From Candidatus Parcubacteria bacterium (lineage in GTDB: Bacteria; Patescibacteriota; Patescibacteriia; Patescibacteriales; UBA12075): DNA of 17,147 nt. This document shows positions 6,682 to 13,968 of the stretch, in pieces. The translations under genes and the position numbers were made by a program. Under the pieces are notes generated by a model that was not told the origin of the DNA, ran no database searches, and saw only the letters and a program-made list of their open reading frames with translations. The stretch is from the NCBI GenBank assembly GCA_023139655.1, contig JAGLNE010000043.1, forward strand, positions 1 to 17,147, read 5' to 3'. The stretch's first letter is position 1, and the number at the start of each line of letters is the position of its first letter.

Positions 6682-7371
6682 ATGACAATTCCAAGTATTG
6701 AAGAGATGCTTAAGGCAGGTATGCATTTTGGGCATCAAACAAGCAAATGGCACCCTAAGATGGAGCCTTTTATTTTTACCAAAAGAAATGGGGTTCACAT
6801 TATTGACTTGGTTAAATCCAGGAAAATGATGGCGAATGCCATGGATTTTATTCAGAAATTTGCCAGTGAAGGCAAGTTGATTTTATTTGTAGGGACTAAG
6901 ATGCAGGTAAAGCAGCCGCTTAAAAAGCTGGCTATAGACACTGGCATGCCTTATGTTATAGGAAAATGGCTGGGTGGTACTTTAACCAATTTCAGCGTGA
7001 TCAAGCGCATGATCAAGAAATATGAAGATCTGGTGTCGGATAAAAAGGACGGCAAGCTTGATAAATACACCAAGAAAGAACAATTGGAACTGGCCCGGGA
7101 AACAAGCAAATTGGAAGAAAAAGTTGGCGGCTTGGTCAAGCTTACCCGTTTGCCGGACGCGCTGTTTATCTGGGATATCAAAACCGAGCGAACCGCCGTG
7201 GTTGAAGCGAAAAAAAGAAATATCCCGATTATCGCGATTTGTGATACCAATGTAAACCCCGGTGATATAAATTATATTATTCCTTCCAATGACGATGCAA
7301 CCAAGACGATCAAACTGGTTTTGGGCATTGTAAAAGAAACAATTGAAGAGGGTAAGACAAAAAAAGCGTAG
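6682..7371 (+). CDS. rpsB: 30S ribosomal protein uS2
   Basis: A 229-aa ribosomal protein S2, near the short end of the usual length. Family signatures run throughout: AGMHFGHQTSKWHPKM (12-27), FVGTK (69-73), WLGGTLTNF (96-104), LPDALFIWD (157-165), CDTN (187-190) and IPSNDDA (200-206). The middle (about 110-145) is the helical coiled-coil excursion. S2 sits on the back of the 30S head-body junction and is needed for mRNA-ribosome contacts. This gene has the clearest Shine-Dalgarno site in the window, AAAGGA ending 4 nt before the ATG. It is followed by tsf in the classical order, but repeat element C lies between them. Confidence 0.97.
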   Translation: MTIPSIEEMLKAGMHFGHQTSKWHPKMEPFIFTKRNGVHIIDLVKSRKMMANAMDFIQKFASEGKLILFVGTKMQVKQPLKKLAIDTGMPYVIGKWLGGTLTNFSVIKRMIKKYEDLVSDKKDGKLDKYTKKEQLELARETSKLEEKVGGLVKLTRLPDALFIWDIKTERTAVVEAKKRNIPIIAICDTNVNPGDINYIIPSNDDATKTIKLVLGIVKETIEEGKTKKA

Positions 7372-7392
7372 GTTTTTATGATTAGTTATTTT

Positions 7393-7469
7393 TGTCATTC
7401 TGAGCGCAGCGAAGAATCCCGTGGATATAGTCACGAGATCCTTCGTCGCTAAAGCTCCTCAGGATGACA
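7393..7469. repeat. Dispersed TGTCAT...ATGACA element C (simplest form)
   Basis: A 77-bp element sits within the rpsB-tsf spacer. TGTCATTCTGAGCGCAGCGA and AATCCCGTGGATATAG form the left arm. TCACGAGATCC, CTTCGTCGCTAAAG and CTCCTCAGGATGACA form the right arm. It is the shortest and least decorated copy, so it may approximate the basic element to which other copies add modules. Confidence 0.88.
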
Positions 7470-7508
7470 GGAATATAATAAAAAAATAAAGTAATAAATT
7501 GTAATATT

Positions 7509-8318
7509 ATGAGTAATTTAGAAATAATTAAACAATTGCGCGAAGCCAGTGGTGCCGGTATGGGTGACTGCAAAAAGGCGATTGACGCCGCTAACGGTGA
7601 TATGGATAAAGCAATTGAATTTTTGCGCAAGCAGGGGATTGCCAAGGCGGCTAAACGCAGCGGGCGTGAAGCCAGTGAAGGGATCATCAAGCTGGAGATA
7701 AATGACGCGGCCACTCAGGGATACATGGCGGAATTTAACGCGGAAACAGATTTTGTAGTGAAGAATGATAAGTTCCAGGATTTCGCGAATGAGATAATGC
7801 AGTTAATTAAAAAAGATAAACCGGCTAGCCGCACGGAGCTTATGGCCGCGCAAATGACTAAGGGCACGGCGCAGGAGACTCTTGATAATTTAAGCGGGAC
7901 AATTGGTGAAAAAATGAACATAAAGGATATTGCGATTTTGGAGTCAAAAGGTACAGTAGCGGCTTATTCACATATGAACGGCAAGATCGGTGTATTGGTT
8001 GCCCTTGATAAGCCGGGTGAAGCCGAGCTGGCCCGCGATATTGCCATGCAGGTAGCGGCCGCTAATCCTAAATATTTACGAGTAGAAGATGTGGAGGAAA
8101 AAGAGCTAAACAAAGAAAAAGAGATCTACACTGAACAGCTTAAAAAAGAAGGCAAACCGGAAAATATTATTGAGAAAATTTTGCTTGGAAAAATTAATAA
8201 ATATTATCAGGAAGTTTGTCTTTTAAAACAGGAATATATCAAAGACGATAAGAAAAAAGTTGAAGATATTTTGGGTGATATTAAGGTTGAGAAATTTATT
8301 AGATTTAGCTTGAATTAG
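7509..8318 (+). CDS. tsf: Translation elongation factor Ts
   Basis: A 269-aa nucleotide-exchange factor that recharges EF-Tu with GTP. The N-terminal UBA-like domain (about 1-40) has the signature LREASGAGMGDCKKAI (10-25). The core carries ETDFVVKNDKF (79-89), the EF-Tu-contacting motif. The C-terminal domain ends with the family segment around KYYQEVCLLKQEYIKDD. Length is normal. It lies downstream of rpsB, 137 nt away with an intervening repeat element, so co-transcription is likely but passes through that structure. No Shine-Dalgarno motif is visible before the ATG; the upstream bases read GTAATATT. Confidence 0.97.
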   Translation: MSNLEIIKQLREASGAGMGDCKKAIDAANGDMDKAIEFLRKQGIAKAAKRSGREASEGIIKLEINDAATQGYMAEFNAETDFVVKNDKFQDFANEIMQLIKKDKPASRTELMAAQMTKGTAQETLDNLSGTIGEKMNIKDIAILESKGTVAAYSHMNGKIGVLVALDKPGEAELARDIAMQVAAANPKYLRVEDVEEKELNKEKEIYTEQLKKEGKPENIIEKILLGKINKYYQEVCLLKQEYIKDDKKKVEDILGDIKVEKFIRFSLN

Positions 8319-8339
8319 TTGGTAGTATTACGCGCTTGC

Positions 8340-8522
8340 TGTCATTGCGAGGCCGAAGGCCGTGGCAATCCCGTGGATAGCACTGTCATTGCGAGGAGCA
8401 AAGCGACGAAGCAATCCCGTCTTTGTTCCCACGAGATTGCTTCTCCCGCTTCGCGGGATCGCAATGACAGGTTGTTCACGGGATTGCCACGCCCTTCGAC
8501 AAGCTCAGGATTCGCAATGACA
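8340..8522. repeat. Dispersed element D, outer copy containing a nested element
   Basis: The outer element is 183 bp. Its left arm (8340-8383, starting TGTCATTGCGAGG) and right arm (8470-8522, ending TTCGCAATGACA) pair through GGCAATCCCGTG and CACGGGATTGCC. The right arm includes a CCCTTCGACAAGCTCAGGAT module. A complete second element lies in its loop. It occupies most of the tsf-ricT spacer, and the + frame at 8319-8534 is merely repeat. Confidence 0.88.
8384..8469. repeat. Nested copy inside element D
   Basis: An 86-bp complete TGTCATTGCGAGG...GATCGCAATGACA element sits between the two arms of the outer copy. Its arms pair through TCATTGCGA/TCGCAATGA and GAAGCAATC/GATTGCTTC. The right arm carries the small palindrome CCCGCTTCGCGGG. 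Junction sequence on the left is GGATAGCAC before TGTCATT. Confidence 0.85.
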
Positions 8523-8580
8523 GGAAAATTGTGATTTTTCTTAGCAAACGTGTGTCATATTAAATTAAAAATATTTAGAT

Positions 8581-9477
8581 ATGTCTAAAATGATGAAAGT
8601 AGCTGAAGTACAATTCGTGCCCTGGGATAAAGCGTATTATTTTTCATACGAAGGTCTTAATGTTAAGGTCAATGACAAGGTAATAGTCCGGACCGAAATC
8701 GGTATGGAAATGGGGGAAATAATTAATTTTAAAGAAGTTAAGGAAAGTGATTTTGTAAAAGTTGAGATAAACGAAGAAGGTGAAGAAGCGGATATTGTTC
8801 AGGCAGACGCGGAGACAAATGACAAAAAAACCAGCCTTAAGCCGATCTTACGCCGGGCCGGTGCCGCTGACCTGGAAAAGATAACAACAACTGCAAGCAA
8901 GAAAAAAGCCCTTGACTATGTTAAACAGACCAAGGAGAAATATAAGCTGGCAATGAAGTTTATTGATGTTTATTTTGCCTTTGACGCGTCGCGCATAACT
9001 TTCGCCTTTATTGCTGACGGCCGGGTTGATTTCCGGGACATGGTAAAAGATCTGACCAGGCATTTTGGCAAAACTATACGCCTCCAGCAGATAGGGATAC
9101 GCGATGAAGCCAAAATAATGGGTGATTTTGGCCACTGCGGCCGTGGGCTATGCTGCCGGGGACATTTGCGTAATTTGGAGTCCATAACCAGTGAAATGGC
9201 GGAAATCCAGCAATGTTCGCATCGTGGCTCAGAACGTATTTCCGGTATTTGCGGGCGTTTGATGTGCTGCTTAGCTTATGAGCAGGGCGGTTATGCTGAG
9301 TTGGCGGATAAGTTGCCGCCAATCGGGGCCAAGGTGAGCGTGGATGGAAAACGGGGAGTAGTAGCCAGCCACCACACCCTTAAACAATCGGTTGATGTTG
9401 AGTTTCCCGGAGAAAACGGAGACAGAGGAACAATAGTGGAGGTTGATTTAAACCGGAAAAAGAAAGATCGCGAATAA
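8581..9477 (+). CDS. ricT: RicT/YaaT-like PSP1 domain Fe-S protein
   Basis: A 298-aa PSP1 C-terminal domain protein related to Bacillus subtilis RicT (YaaT), which forms an Fe-S complex with RicA and RicF that affects RNase Y-dependent mRNA processing. The Cys-rich core is clear: GHCGRGLCC (C186, C191, C192) and GICGRLMCC (C224, C229, C230). C212 occurs in QQCSHRGSERISG between them. The N-terminal half (about 5-60) is a small beta domain beginning VAEVQFVPWD. No RicA or RicF partner is recognisable in the window, so it may act alone or with distant genes. It follows element D after tsf and is closed by an intrinsic terminator. The family is confident; function is by homology. Confidence 0.9.
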   Translation: MSKMMKVAEVQFVPWDKAYYFSYEGLNVKVNDKVIVRTEIGMEMGEIINFKEVKESDFVKVEINEEGEEADIVQADAETNDKKTSLKPILRRAGAADLEKITTTASKKKALDYVKQTKEKYKLAMKFIDVYFAFDASRITFAFIADGRVDFRDMVKDLTRHFGKTIRLQQIGIRDEAKIMGDFGHCGRGLCCRGHLRNLESITSEMAEIQQCSHRGSERISGICGRLMCCLAYEQGGYAELADKLPPIGAKVSVDGKRGVVASHHTLKQSVDVEFPGENGDRGTIVEVDLNRKKKDRE

Positions 9478-9510
9478 TAAACACTAATTAGGAATAATAT
9501 AAACGAATAG

Positions 9511-9541
9511 AATAGCTCAAATAGGGCTATTTTTTATTTTT
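9511..9541 (+). terminator. Intrinsic terminator after ricT
   Basis: AATAGCTC (9511-9518) pairs with GGGCTATT (9524-9531) around a 5-nt loop, followed by TTTTTATTTTT. It lies 34 nt after the ricT stop and separates the rpsB-tsf-ricT group from the gap group. Confidence 0.85.
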
Positions 9542-9551
9542 GGTCATATTA

Positions 9552-9560
9552 TGGTATAAT
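9552..9560 (+). promoter_or_regulatory. Extended -10 promoter candidate for gap
   Basis: TGGTATAAT (9552-9560) is an extended -10 box without a good -35. The same TGGTATAAT occurs before the secreted protein gene (14978-14986). Transcription would start near 9567, just before a long inverted repeat, giving a 270-nt leader before gap. It may instead serve that leader only. Confidence 0.5.
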
Positions 9561-9572
9561 ATTAATAGTTAA

Positions 9573-9790
9573 AATTGATTACAAACCAACAAATCTTTTC
9601 ACAAATATTACAAATAAGTATAATGTCATCCTGAGCGGAGCGAAGGATCCCGTGATTGCTGAAATAACGAGATTCTTCTCCCGCTACGCGGAATCAGAAT
9701 GACAAGGTGAATTGCGAAGCAAGAGAGGGTGCCCTGGGGTACAGATGTATTTGTTTTATTTGTAGCTGATTTGTTGGTTTGTAATCAATT
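9573..9790. repeat. Long inverted repeat enclosing element E
   Basis: A perfect 23-bp inverted repeat (9573-9595 and 9768-9790; core ACAAACCAACAAATC / GATTTGTTGGTTTGT) bounds a 218-bp segment. The pairing continues inward imperfectly: ACAAATATTACAAATA (9601-9616) against TATTTGTTTTATTTGT (9749-9764). Element E sits in the loop. The structure could be a separate miniature element that was invaded by element E, or a large mRNA leader stem. Confidence 0.85.
9624..9704. repeat. Dispersed TGTCAT...ATGACA element E
   Basis: An 81-bp element: TGTCATCCTGAGCGGAGCGA, AGGATCCCGTG, ACGAGATTCTTCTCCCGC, then ATCAGAATGACA. It lies in the loop of the 9573-9790 inverted repeat. GGATCC on the left and GATTCTTC on the right do not match each other exactly, a mixed-arm arrangement seen also in other copies. 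Confidence 0.85.
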
Positions 9791-9839
9791 ATTAAAAAAT
9801 AAAATTCGAGGGAGAAGCTAAATATTAAATTAAAATCAT

Positions 9840-10850
9840 ATGAATATCGCGATAAATGGATTTGGCAGGATCGGGCGGGGAGTGTTTAAAGCATTTTTGG
9901 AGAGCAAATCGCCTCATAAGATCGTGGCCATAAATGATTTGACTGACACCGAAACTCTGGCTCATTTACTTAAATACGATTCGGTTTTTGGTAAGTATTT
10001 AAAAAAAGTGACTGCCAAGCCGGACCGGCTGGTAGTAGCGAACAAACCCTATAAGGTACTAAATGAAAGAAACCCGCGGCATTTACCCTGGCAAGGCATG
10101 AAAGTGGATGTAGTACTTGAATGTACCGGTCTGTTTCGGACCCGCAAAGACGCGTCCCAACACATCAGGGCCGGAGCCAAAAAAGTTATTATTAGTTCAC
10201 CGGCTAAAGGCGATGGCATAAAGACCGTTGTCCTCGGAGTGAATGAAAATAAGCTGAAAAAGACCGACAAAATAGTTTCTAACGCCTCTTGCACAACCAA
10301 CTGTTTGGCCCCGGTAAGCGACTGTATTAGGGCTAATTTTGGCATAAAAAAGGCAGTAATGACCACTATTCATTCCTATACGGCCGACCAGCGCCTGGTT
10401 GACGCACCGCACAAGGATAAGCGGCGGGCCCGGGCGGCGGCAATAAATATTGTACCCACAACAACCGGCGCGGCTTTGGCCACGACCAAGGTAATACCAA
10501 CGCTTAAAAATAAATTTGACGGCATGGCAATCCGCGTCCCAACCCCAAACGGCTCACTTTGCGACATTGTCTATGTTACCAGAAAGAAAGTGGATGAGAA
10601 AAAAGTAAATCAAGCATTAAAGAAGGCCGCTCGCTCAGCCAGACTAAAGAATATAATGGCGGTGTCGGACGAACCTCTGGTTTCCACCGATATAATAGGC
10701 AATCCGGCCAGCGCGATCGTGGATCTAGGTCTTACCAAGGTAATTGATGATAATTTGCTTAAGATAGTAGCCTGGTATGATAATGAATGGGGATATTCTA
10801 ATAGAATGATTGATCTAGTTGAATATATTGGCAAAAAGAGACTAATTTAA
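9840..10850 (+). CDS. gap: Glyceraldehyde-3-phosphate dehydrogenase, type I
   Basis: A 336-aa glycolytic dehydrogenase that converts glyceraldehyde 3-phosphate, NAD+ and phosphate to 1,3-bisphosphoglycerate and NADH. The Rossmann fingerprint is INGFGRIGR (5-13). AINDLTD (30-36) with D33 after the second strand suggests NAD preference. The active site SNASCTTNCLAPV (147-159) has catalytic Cys151, with His178 in TTIHSYT. RRARAAAINIVPTTTGAA (195-212) is the phosphate-binding region, and WYDNEWGYS lies near the C-terminus. Length is typical and no defects are seen. It is the first gene after the terminator at 9511-9541, and the NuoF-like and hydrogenase genes follow in the same direction. NADH made here could therefore feed them. 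Confidence 0.97.
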   Translation: MNIAINGFGRIGRGVFKAFLESKSPHKIVAINDLTDTETLAHLLKYDSVFGKYLKKVTAKPDRLVVANKPYKVLNERNPRHLPWQGMKVDVVLECTGLFRTRKDASQHIRAGAKKVIISSPAKGDGIKTVVLGVNENKLKKTDKIVSNASCTTNCLAPVSDCIRANFGIKKAVMTTIHSYTADQRLVDAPHKDKRRARAAAINIVPTTTGAALATTKVIPTLKNKFDGMAIRVPTPNGSLCDIVYVTRKKVDEKKVNQALKKAARSARLKNIMAVSDEPLVSTDIIGNPASAIVDLGLTKVIDDNLLKIVAWYDNEWGYSNRMIDLVEYIGKKRLI

Positions 10851-10869
10851 TTTACAATTTGGTTGCTTT

Positions 10870-10974
10870 TGTCATTCTGATCCGCCAGCTGGCGGAGAAG
10901 AATCCCGTGGATACAGCCACGAGATCCTTCGTCGCTTTCCTGCCTGCCGGCAGGCAGGGCTCCTCAGGATGACA
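10870..10974. repeat. Dispersed TGTCAT...ATGACA element H
   Basis: A 105-bp element between gap and the NuoF-like gene. The left arm carries CCGCCAGCTGGCGG as in element B. The right arm equals that of element C but with the perfect 20-bp palindrome CCTGCCTGCCGGCAGGCAGG inserted before GCTCCTCAGGATGACA. It ends 11 nt before the next start codon. Confidence 0.88.
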
Positions 10975-10985
10975 CAATAAGTTAA

Positions 10986-11999
10986 ATGATAAATATTTTA
11001 GAAAAACTCAAAGACTCTGCACTGACCGGCCGTGGTGGCGGTTGTTTTAATACCGCCGAAAAGTGGTCCTTGGTTAAACTATCTGAGGGAGTGGAGAAAT
11101 ATGTGATTTGCAATGCCAGTGAAGGTGAGCCGGGAGTAAAAAAAGATCGGTATATACTTGAGCACCACGCCGGGCGGGTGATTGATGGGATGAAGATCGC
11201 TATGGATTTTCTTGGCGCAAGTCCGGGAATAGTATATTTAAACCCTGATTACTATTTCAAGTTTAAAGACCGTTTAAAAAAGATTATCGGCCCCACGCCG
11301 ATAAAGGTGTTTAATAAGCCCCGCCAAGCCGGCTACTGCGGCGGAGAAGAGACAAGCGCCTTGAATACTATTGAGGGCAAACGTACAGAGCCCAGATTTA
11401 GGCCGCCTTATCCGCCAACGAGTGGCTTATATGGCTGTCCGACTTTGGTTAATAACGTAGAGACCTTGTATGCGGTGAGCCTAATTGCCAGAAATGAATA
11501 TAAAAAGAAAAGGTTTTATACCTTGAGCGGTGATATAATCAAAGACGGTGTATATGAATTCCCGGAGAGCTGGACCATAGAAACCGTGCTTAAAGAAACC
11601 AATAATTGGCCCAATTTTGAATTTTTTGTTCAGGTCGGAGGCGATGCCAGCGGGGAAATACTAAATCATGATCAGCTTAAACAGGAAGTTACCGGCAGTG
11701 CTTCAATAAGGGTGTATTCTGTGATCAAGTACGATCCGATAACGTTAATAAAAGGCTGGATCGATTTTTTTGCGTCAGAGTCTTGTGGCAAGTGCACGCC
11801 TTGCCGGGAAGGCACTTATCGCTTACACGAAATTCTTAATAACAAAGAACCTGATTGGGAGATGTTTGCCCGTATTCTGGACACTTTAAGCGACACGTCC
11901 TTTTGCGGCCTTGGCTGCAGTGTACCTAACGCGGTCCGCTCGTATGTGAGAAACGTTTTAAACAATTCCCACGAATCAATTTCGAATATAAGGCTTTGA
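10986..11999 (+). CDS. Compact NuoF/HydB-like NADH-binding flavoprotein subunit
   Basis: A 337-aa homologue of the 51-kDa NADH dehydrogenase subunit, as found in complex I and in NAD(P)-linked [FeFe] hydrogenases. An FMN/NADH glycine-rich loop is present as TGRGGGCFNTAEKW (14-27), with C20 and N22 differing from the common GRGGAGFPTG. ASEGEPGVKKDRY (44-56) and GYCGGEET (116-123) are the other flavin/NADH motifs. An SLBB-like segment spans about 180-250. The C-terminal 4Fe-4S site is SCGKCTPCREG (C267, C270, C273) plus C307 in TSFCGLGC. It lacks the usual ~50 or more N-terminal residues, any thioredoxin-like 2Fe-2S domain, and a C-terminal ferredoxin tail. The start lies 11 nt after element H. 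With hydA next, it is probably the NADH module of a soluble hydrogenase. No NuoE-like partner is nearby. Confidence 0.88.
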   Translation: MINILEKLKDSALTGRGGGCFNTAEKWSLVKLSEGVEKYVICNASEGEPGVKKDRYILEHHAGRVIDGMKIAMDFLGASPGIVYLNPDYYFKFKDRLKKIIGPTPIKVFNKPRQAGYCGGEETSALNTIEGKRTEPRFRPPYPPTSGLYGCPTLVNNVETLYAVSLIARNEYKKKRFYTLSGDIIKDGVYEFPESWTIETVLKETNNWPNFEFFVQVGGDASGEILNHDQLKQEVTGSASIRVYSVIKYDPITLIKGWIDFFASESCGKCTPCREGTYRLHEILNNKEPDWEMFARILDTLSDTSFCGLGCSVPNAVRSYVRNVLNNSHESISNIRL

Positions 12000-12021
12000 A
12001 ATTTAGCCTTGTAAATAGCTC

Positions 12022-12069
12022 TGTCATTGCGATCCCGCGAAGCGGGAGAAGCAATCCCGTGAACAGCAC
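12022..12069. repeat. Half element (left arm only)
   Basis: TGTCATTGCGATCCCGCGAA, an internal CCCGCGAAGCGGG hairpin, then GCAATCCCGTGAACAGCAC form a left arm with no matching right arm downstream. It abuts a complete element at 12070. The junction CAGCAC-TGTCATT resembles the outer/nested junction of element D (TAGCAC-TGTCATT), so a nested arrangement may have lost its outer right arm. Confidence 0.75.
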
Positions 12070-12198
12070 TGTCATTCTGAGCGGAGCGAAGAATCCCGCT
12101 GCGCCCCGTGTAAACGTAGTTTCTACCGGGGTGGATACAGAGACGAGATCCTTCGTCGCTTTCCTGCCTGCCGGCAGGCAGGGCTCCTCAGGATGACA
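12070..12198. repeat. Dispersed TGTCAT...ATGACA element F
   Basis: A 129-bp element before hydA. It has TGTCATTCTGAGCGGAGCGA and AATCCCG, an extra ~32-bp hairpin insertion (CCCCGTGTAAAC...CTACCGGGG, about 12104-12131), then GTGGATACAG and ACGAGATCCTTCGTCGC. The same 20-bp CCTGCCTGCCGGCAGGCAGG module as element H follows, then CTCCTCAGGATGACA. It ends 24 nt before the hydA ATG. Confidence 0.85.
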
Positions 12199-12222
12199 GA
12201 TGATTTAGCGTAATATAATATT

Positions 12223-13962
12223 ATGATTAAGAAACAAATTCAGATTACTATAAACGGAAAGACAGTCAAGTGTCCGGAAGGGACGACTGTGCTTAAGGCG
12301 GCTAAAAAAGTCGGAATTGAAATTCCGGCTCTTTGCCAGCATGATGATTTTTGTGTCAAGGCCAATTGCCGGGTATGCGTGGTTGAGATAAAGGGAAGTT
12401 CAAAATTGCAAACTTCGTGTTCCACAATAGCGCGAGACGGCATGGAAATAATAACCGATTCGGAAAGGGTGAAAAAGGCGCGTAATATGAATTTAGAACT
12501 AATATTTGCCGAGCATATTGAAAAATGCGCGGACTGTATTTGGCGCTTTGAATGCCCGCTTCTTCATTACGCGGAAAAGTATAAGATATTAATAACGACC
12601 TTTAAAGACAGGAAAGGACAGCGCCAAACTTATAAATTCGGCAATGCCGTGGAGATAGACGGTAGTCAGTGCATTGATTGCCGCAATTGCATTGCCGCGT
12701 GTTCAGATTTGCAAAAAATAAATTATTTGGAGATTAAAGACAAAGGGTCTAATCAGGAAATAGTACCGACTAAGAAGAAAGATCATCATTGCATACTTTG
12801 CGGACAATGCGCGGTTCATTGTCCGGTTAGCGCGGCCCAGGAACAGTCAAATTGGGAAGTGATTGAACCGGCCCTAAAGGCCAAAAAAGAGCATAAGAAC
12901 GGTAAAAAGATATTAGTTGCGCAAATAGCGCCCTCTATCCGGGTTAGTATTGGCGAAAATTTTGGCTTGCCTTACGGTAAAATAGTGACCGGGCATATCG
13001 TGGCCGCGCTTAAAGAGCTTGGCTTTGATTATGTTTTTGATGTGAATTTTGGCGCTGATATGACCACTATGGTGGAGGCGGCTGAGTTAATTGAGAGGAT
13101 CGAGAAAAAGGGCACAATGCCGATGATGACGTCGTGCTGTCCGGGTTGGGTTAATTACGTGGAAGCATATCATCCGGAATTGATCCCGCATTTGACTACG
13201 TCTCGTTCACCGCATATACACAGCGGTGGCGCGATCAAGACATATTGGGCCGATCTAATGAAAATAAATCCGCGTGACATTACAGTTGTCTCCATTATGC
13301 CCTGTACGGCTAAGAAATATGAAGCGGCTAGAGCCGAAATGAAAATAAAAGGCAATTTTCCGGTTGATTATGTCCTAACTACCAGGGAATTTAGTTTTAT
13401 GATAAAGAAAAATGGGATTGATTTTGCTAAGCTAAAGCCCGCTAAAGCGGATGATCCTTTGGGTGGCTACAGCGGGGCAGCCGCGATCTATGGCGCCAGC
13501 GGCGGGGTAATGGAGTCGGCTCTCAGGACTGCCCACGCTTTGGGTTGCGGTGATGATACCGCCGGCCTCTGCAAGGAGCGGCTGGAGTTTAAAAGCGTTC
13601 GCGGCCTTGCCGGTGTGAAAGAATCCACTTTGCAGGTGGCCGGTACCGAGCTTAGGGTGGCAGTGGTAAATGGAATTGGAAATATTGACCCGGTCATAAA
13701 TAATTTGTCTGCGTATGATTATATAGAAGTTATGGCCTGCCCTGGCGGCTGTATTGGCGGCGGCGGCCAGCCGATCCCGACTAATGAGGAGATCAGGAAG
13801 AAGAGAATCGCTGCTCTATACGCTCATGATAAAGATTTAAAGATACGCCAGGCGCATAAGAATTTGGATGTTTTGAAAGTGTTAAGCTGGCTTCATAAAA
13901 AAGGACATAAAATGGAACATGGAGTTTTGCATACTAAATATAAGAAGAATACTAAATTGTAA
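12223..13962 (+). CDS. hydA: [FeFe] hydrogenase, CpI-like modular catalytic subunit
   Basis: A 579-aa cytoplasmic enzyme for reversible proton reduction to H2. Domains in order: 2Fe-2S ferredoxin (C38, C49, C52, C66); His-ligated 4Fe-4S (H98, C102, C105, C111); two 4Fe-4S sites (C150, C153, C156, C160 and C190, C193, C196, C200); then the H domain from about 228. The H-cluster motifs are complete: L1 TSCCPGW (303-309; C305 ligand, C306 proton relay), L2 MPCTAKKYE (359-367; C361) and L3 MACPGGCIGGGGQP (504-517; C506, C510). Size and order match clostridial CpI. The C-terminal 2Fe-2S extension of Thermotoga-type bifurcating HydA is absent. No Tat or Sec signal is seen. The preceding NuoF-like gene suggests NADH as partner. 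The maturases HydE, HydF and HydG must be encoded elsewhere. There is no Shine-Dalgarno site. Confidence 0.97.
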   Translation: MIKKQIQITINGKTVKCPEGTTVLKAAKKVGIEIPALCQHDDFCVKANCRVCVVEIKGSSKLQTSCSTIARDGMEIITDSERVKKARNMNLELIFAEHIEKCADCIWRFECPLLHYAEKYKILITTFKDRKGQRQTYKFGNAVEIDGSQCIDCRNCIAACSDLQKINYLEIKDKGSNQEIVPTKKKDHHCILCGQCAVHCPVSAAQEQSNWEVIEPALKAKKEHKNGKKILVAQIAPSIRVSIGENFGLPYGKIVTGHIVAALKELGFDYVFDVNFGADMTTMVEAAELIERIEKKGTMPMMTSCCPGWVNYVEAYHPELIPHLTTSRSPHIHSGGAIKTYWADLMKINPRDITVVSIMPCTAKKYEAARAEMKIKGNFPVDYVLTTREFSFMIKKNGIDFAKLKPAKADDPLGGYSGAAAIYGASGGVMESALRTAHALGCGDDTAGLCKERLEFKSVRGLAGVKESTLQVAGTELRVAVVNGIGNIDPVINNLSAYDYIEVMACPGGCIGGGGQPIPTNEEIRKKRIAALYAHDKDLKIRQAHKNLDVLKVLSWLHKKGHKMEHGVLHTKYKKNTKL

Positions 13963-13968
13963 ACCAGC

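Larger units (their letters stand above)
9478..9839. other. 362-nt non-coding spacer before gap
   Basis: No gene is seen here. In order it holds an intrinsic terminator (9511-9541), an extended -10 box (9552-9560), the left arm of a long inverted repeat (from 9573), repeat element E (9624-9704), an unexplained stretch around 9705-9745 containing GGGTGCCCTGGGGTAC, the right arm (to 9790) and an A-rich leader with GAGGGAGAAGC (9808-9818), too far from the gap ATG to be its ribosome site. Confidence 0.8.

Noticed and set aside
6951..7434. Long minus-strand frames opposite rpsB
   Set aside because: rpsB is unambiguous on the + strand; these are shadows without protein features.
8319..8534. Open frame of 71 codons on the + strand after tsf
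   Set aside because: Almost all of it is the nested repeat element; it begins directly at the tsf stop without its own start region.
11996..12196. Open frame of 66 codons on the + strand between the NuoF-like gene and hydA
   Set aside because: It covers the half and full repeat elements, including the translated CCTGCC palindrome.
12214..12219. TATAAT box before hydA as a leaderless promoter (similar box at 14060-14065)
   Set aside because: The box ends 3 nt before the ATG, so the expected start would fall inside the coding sequence, and no -35 is seen; more likely just AT-rich start context.
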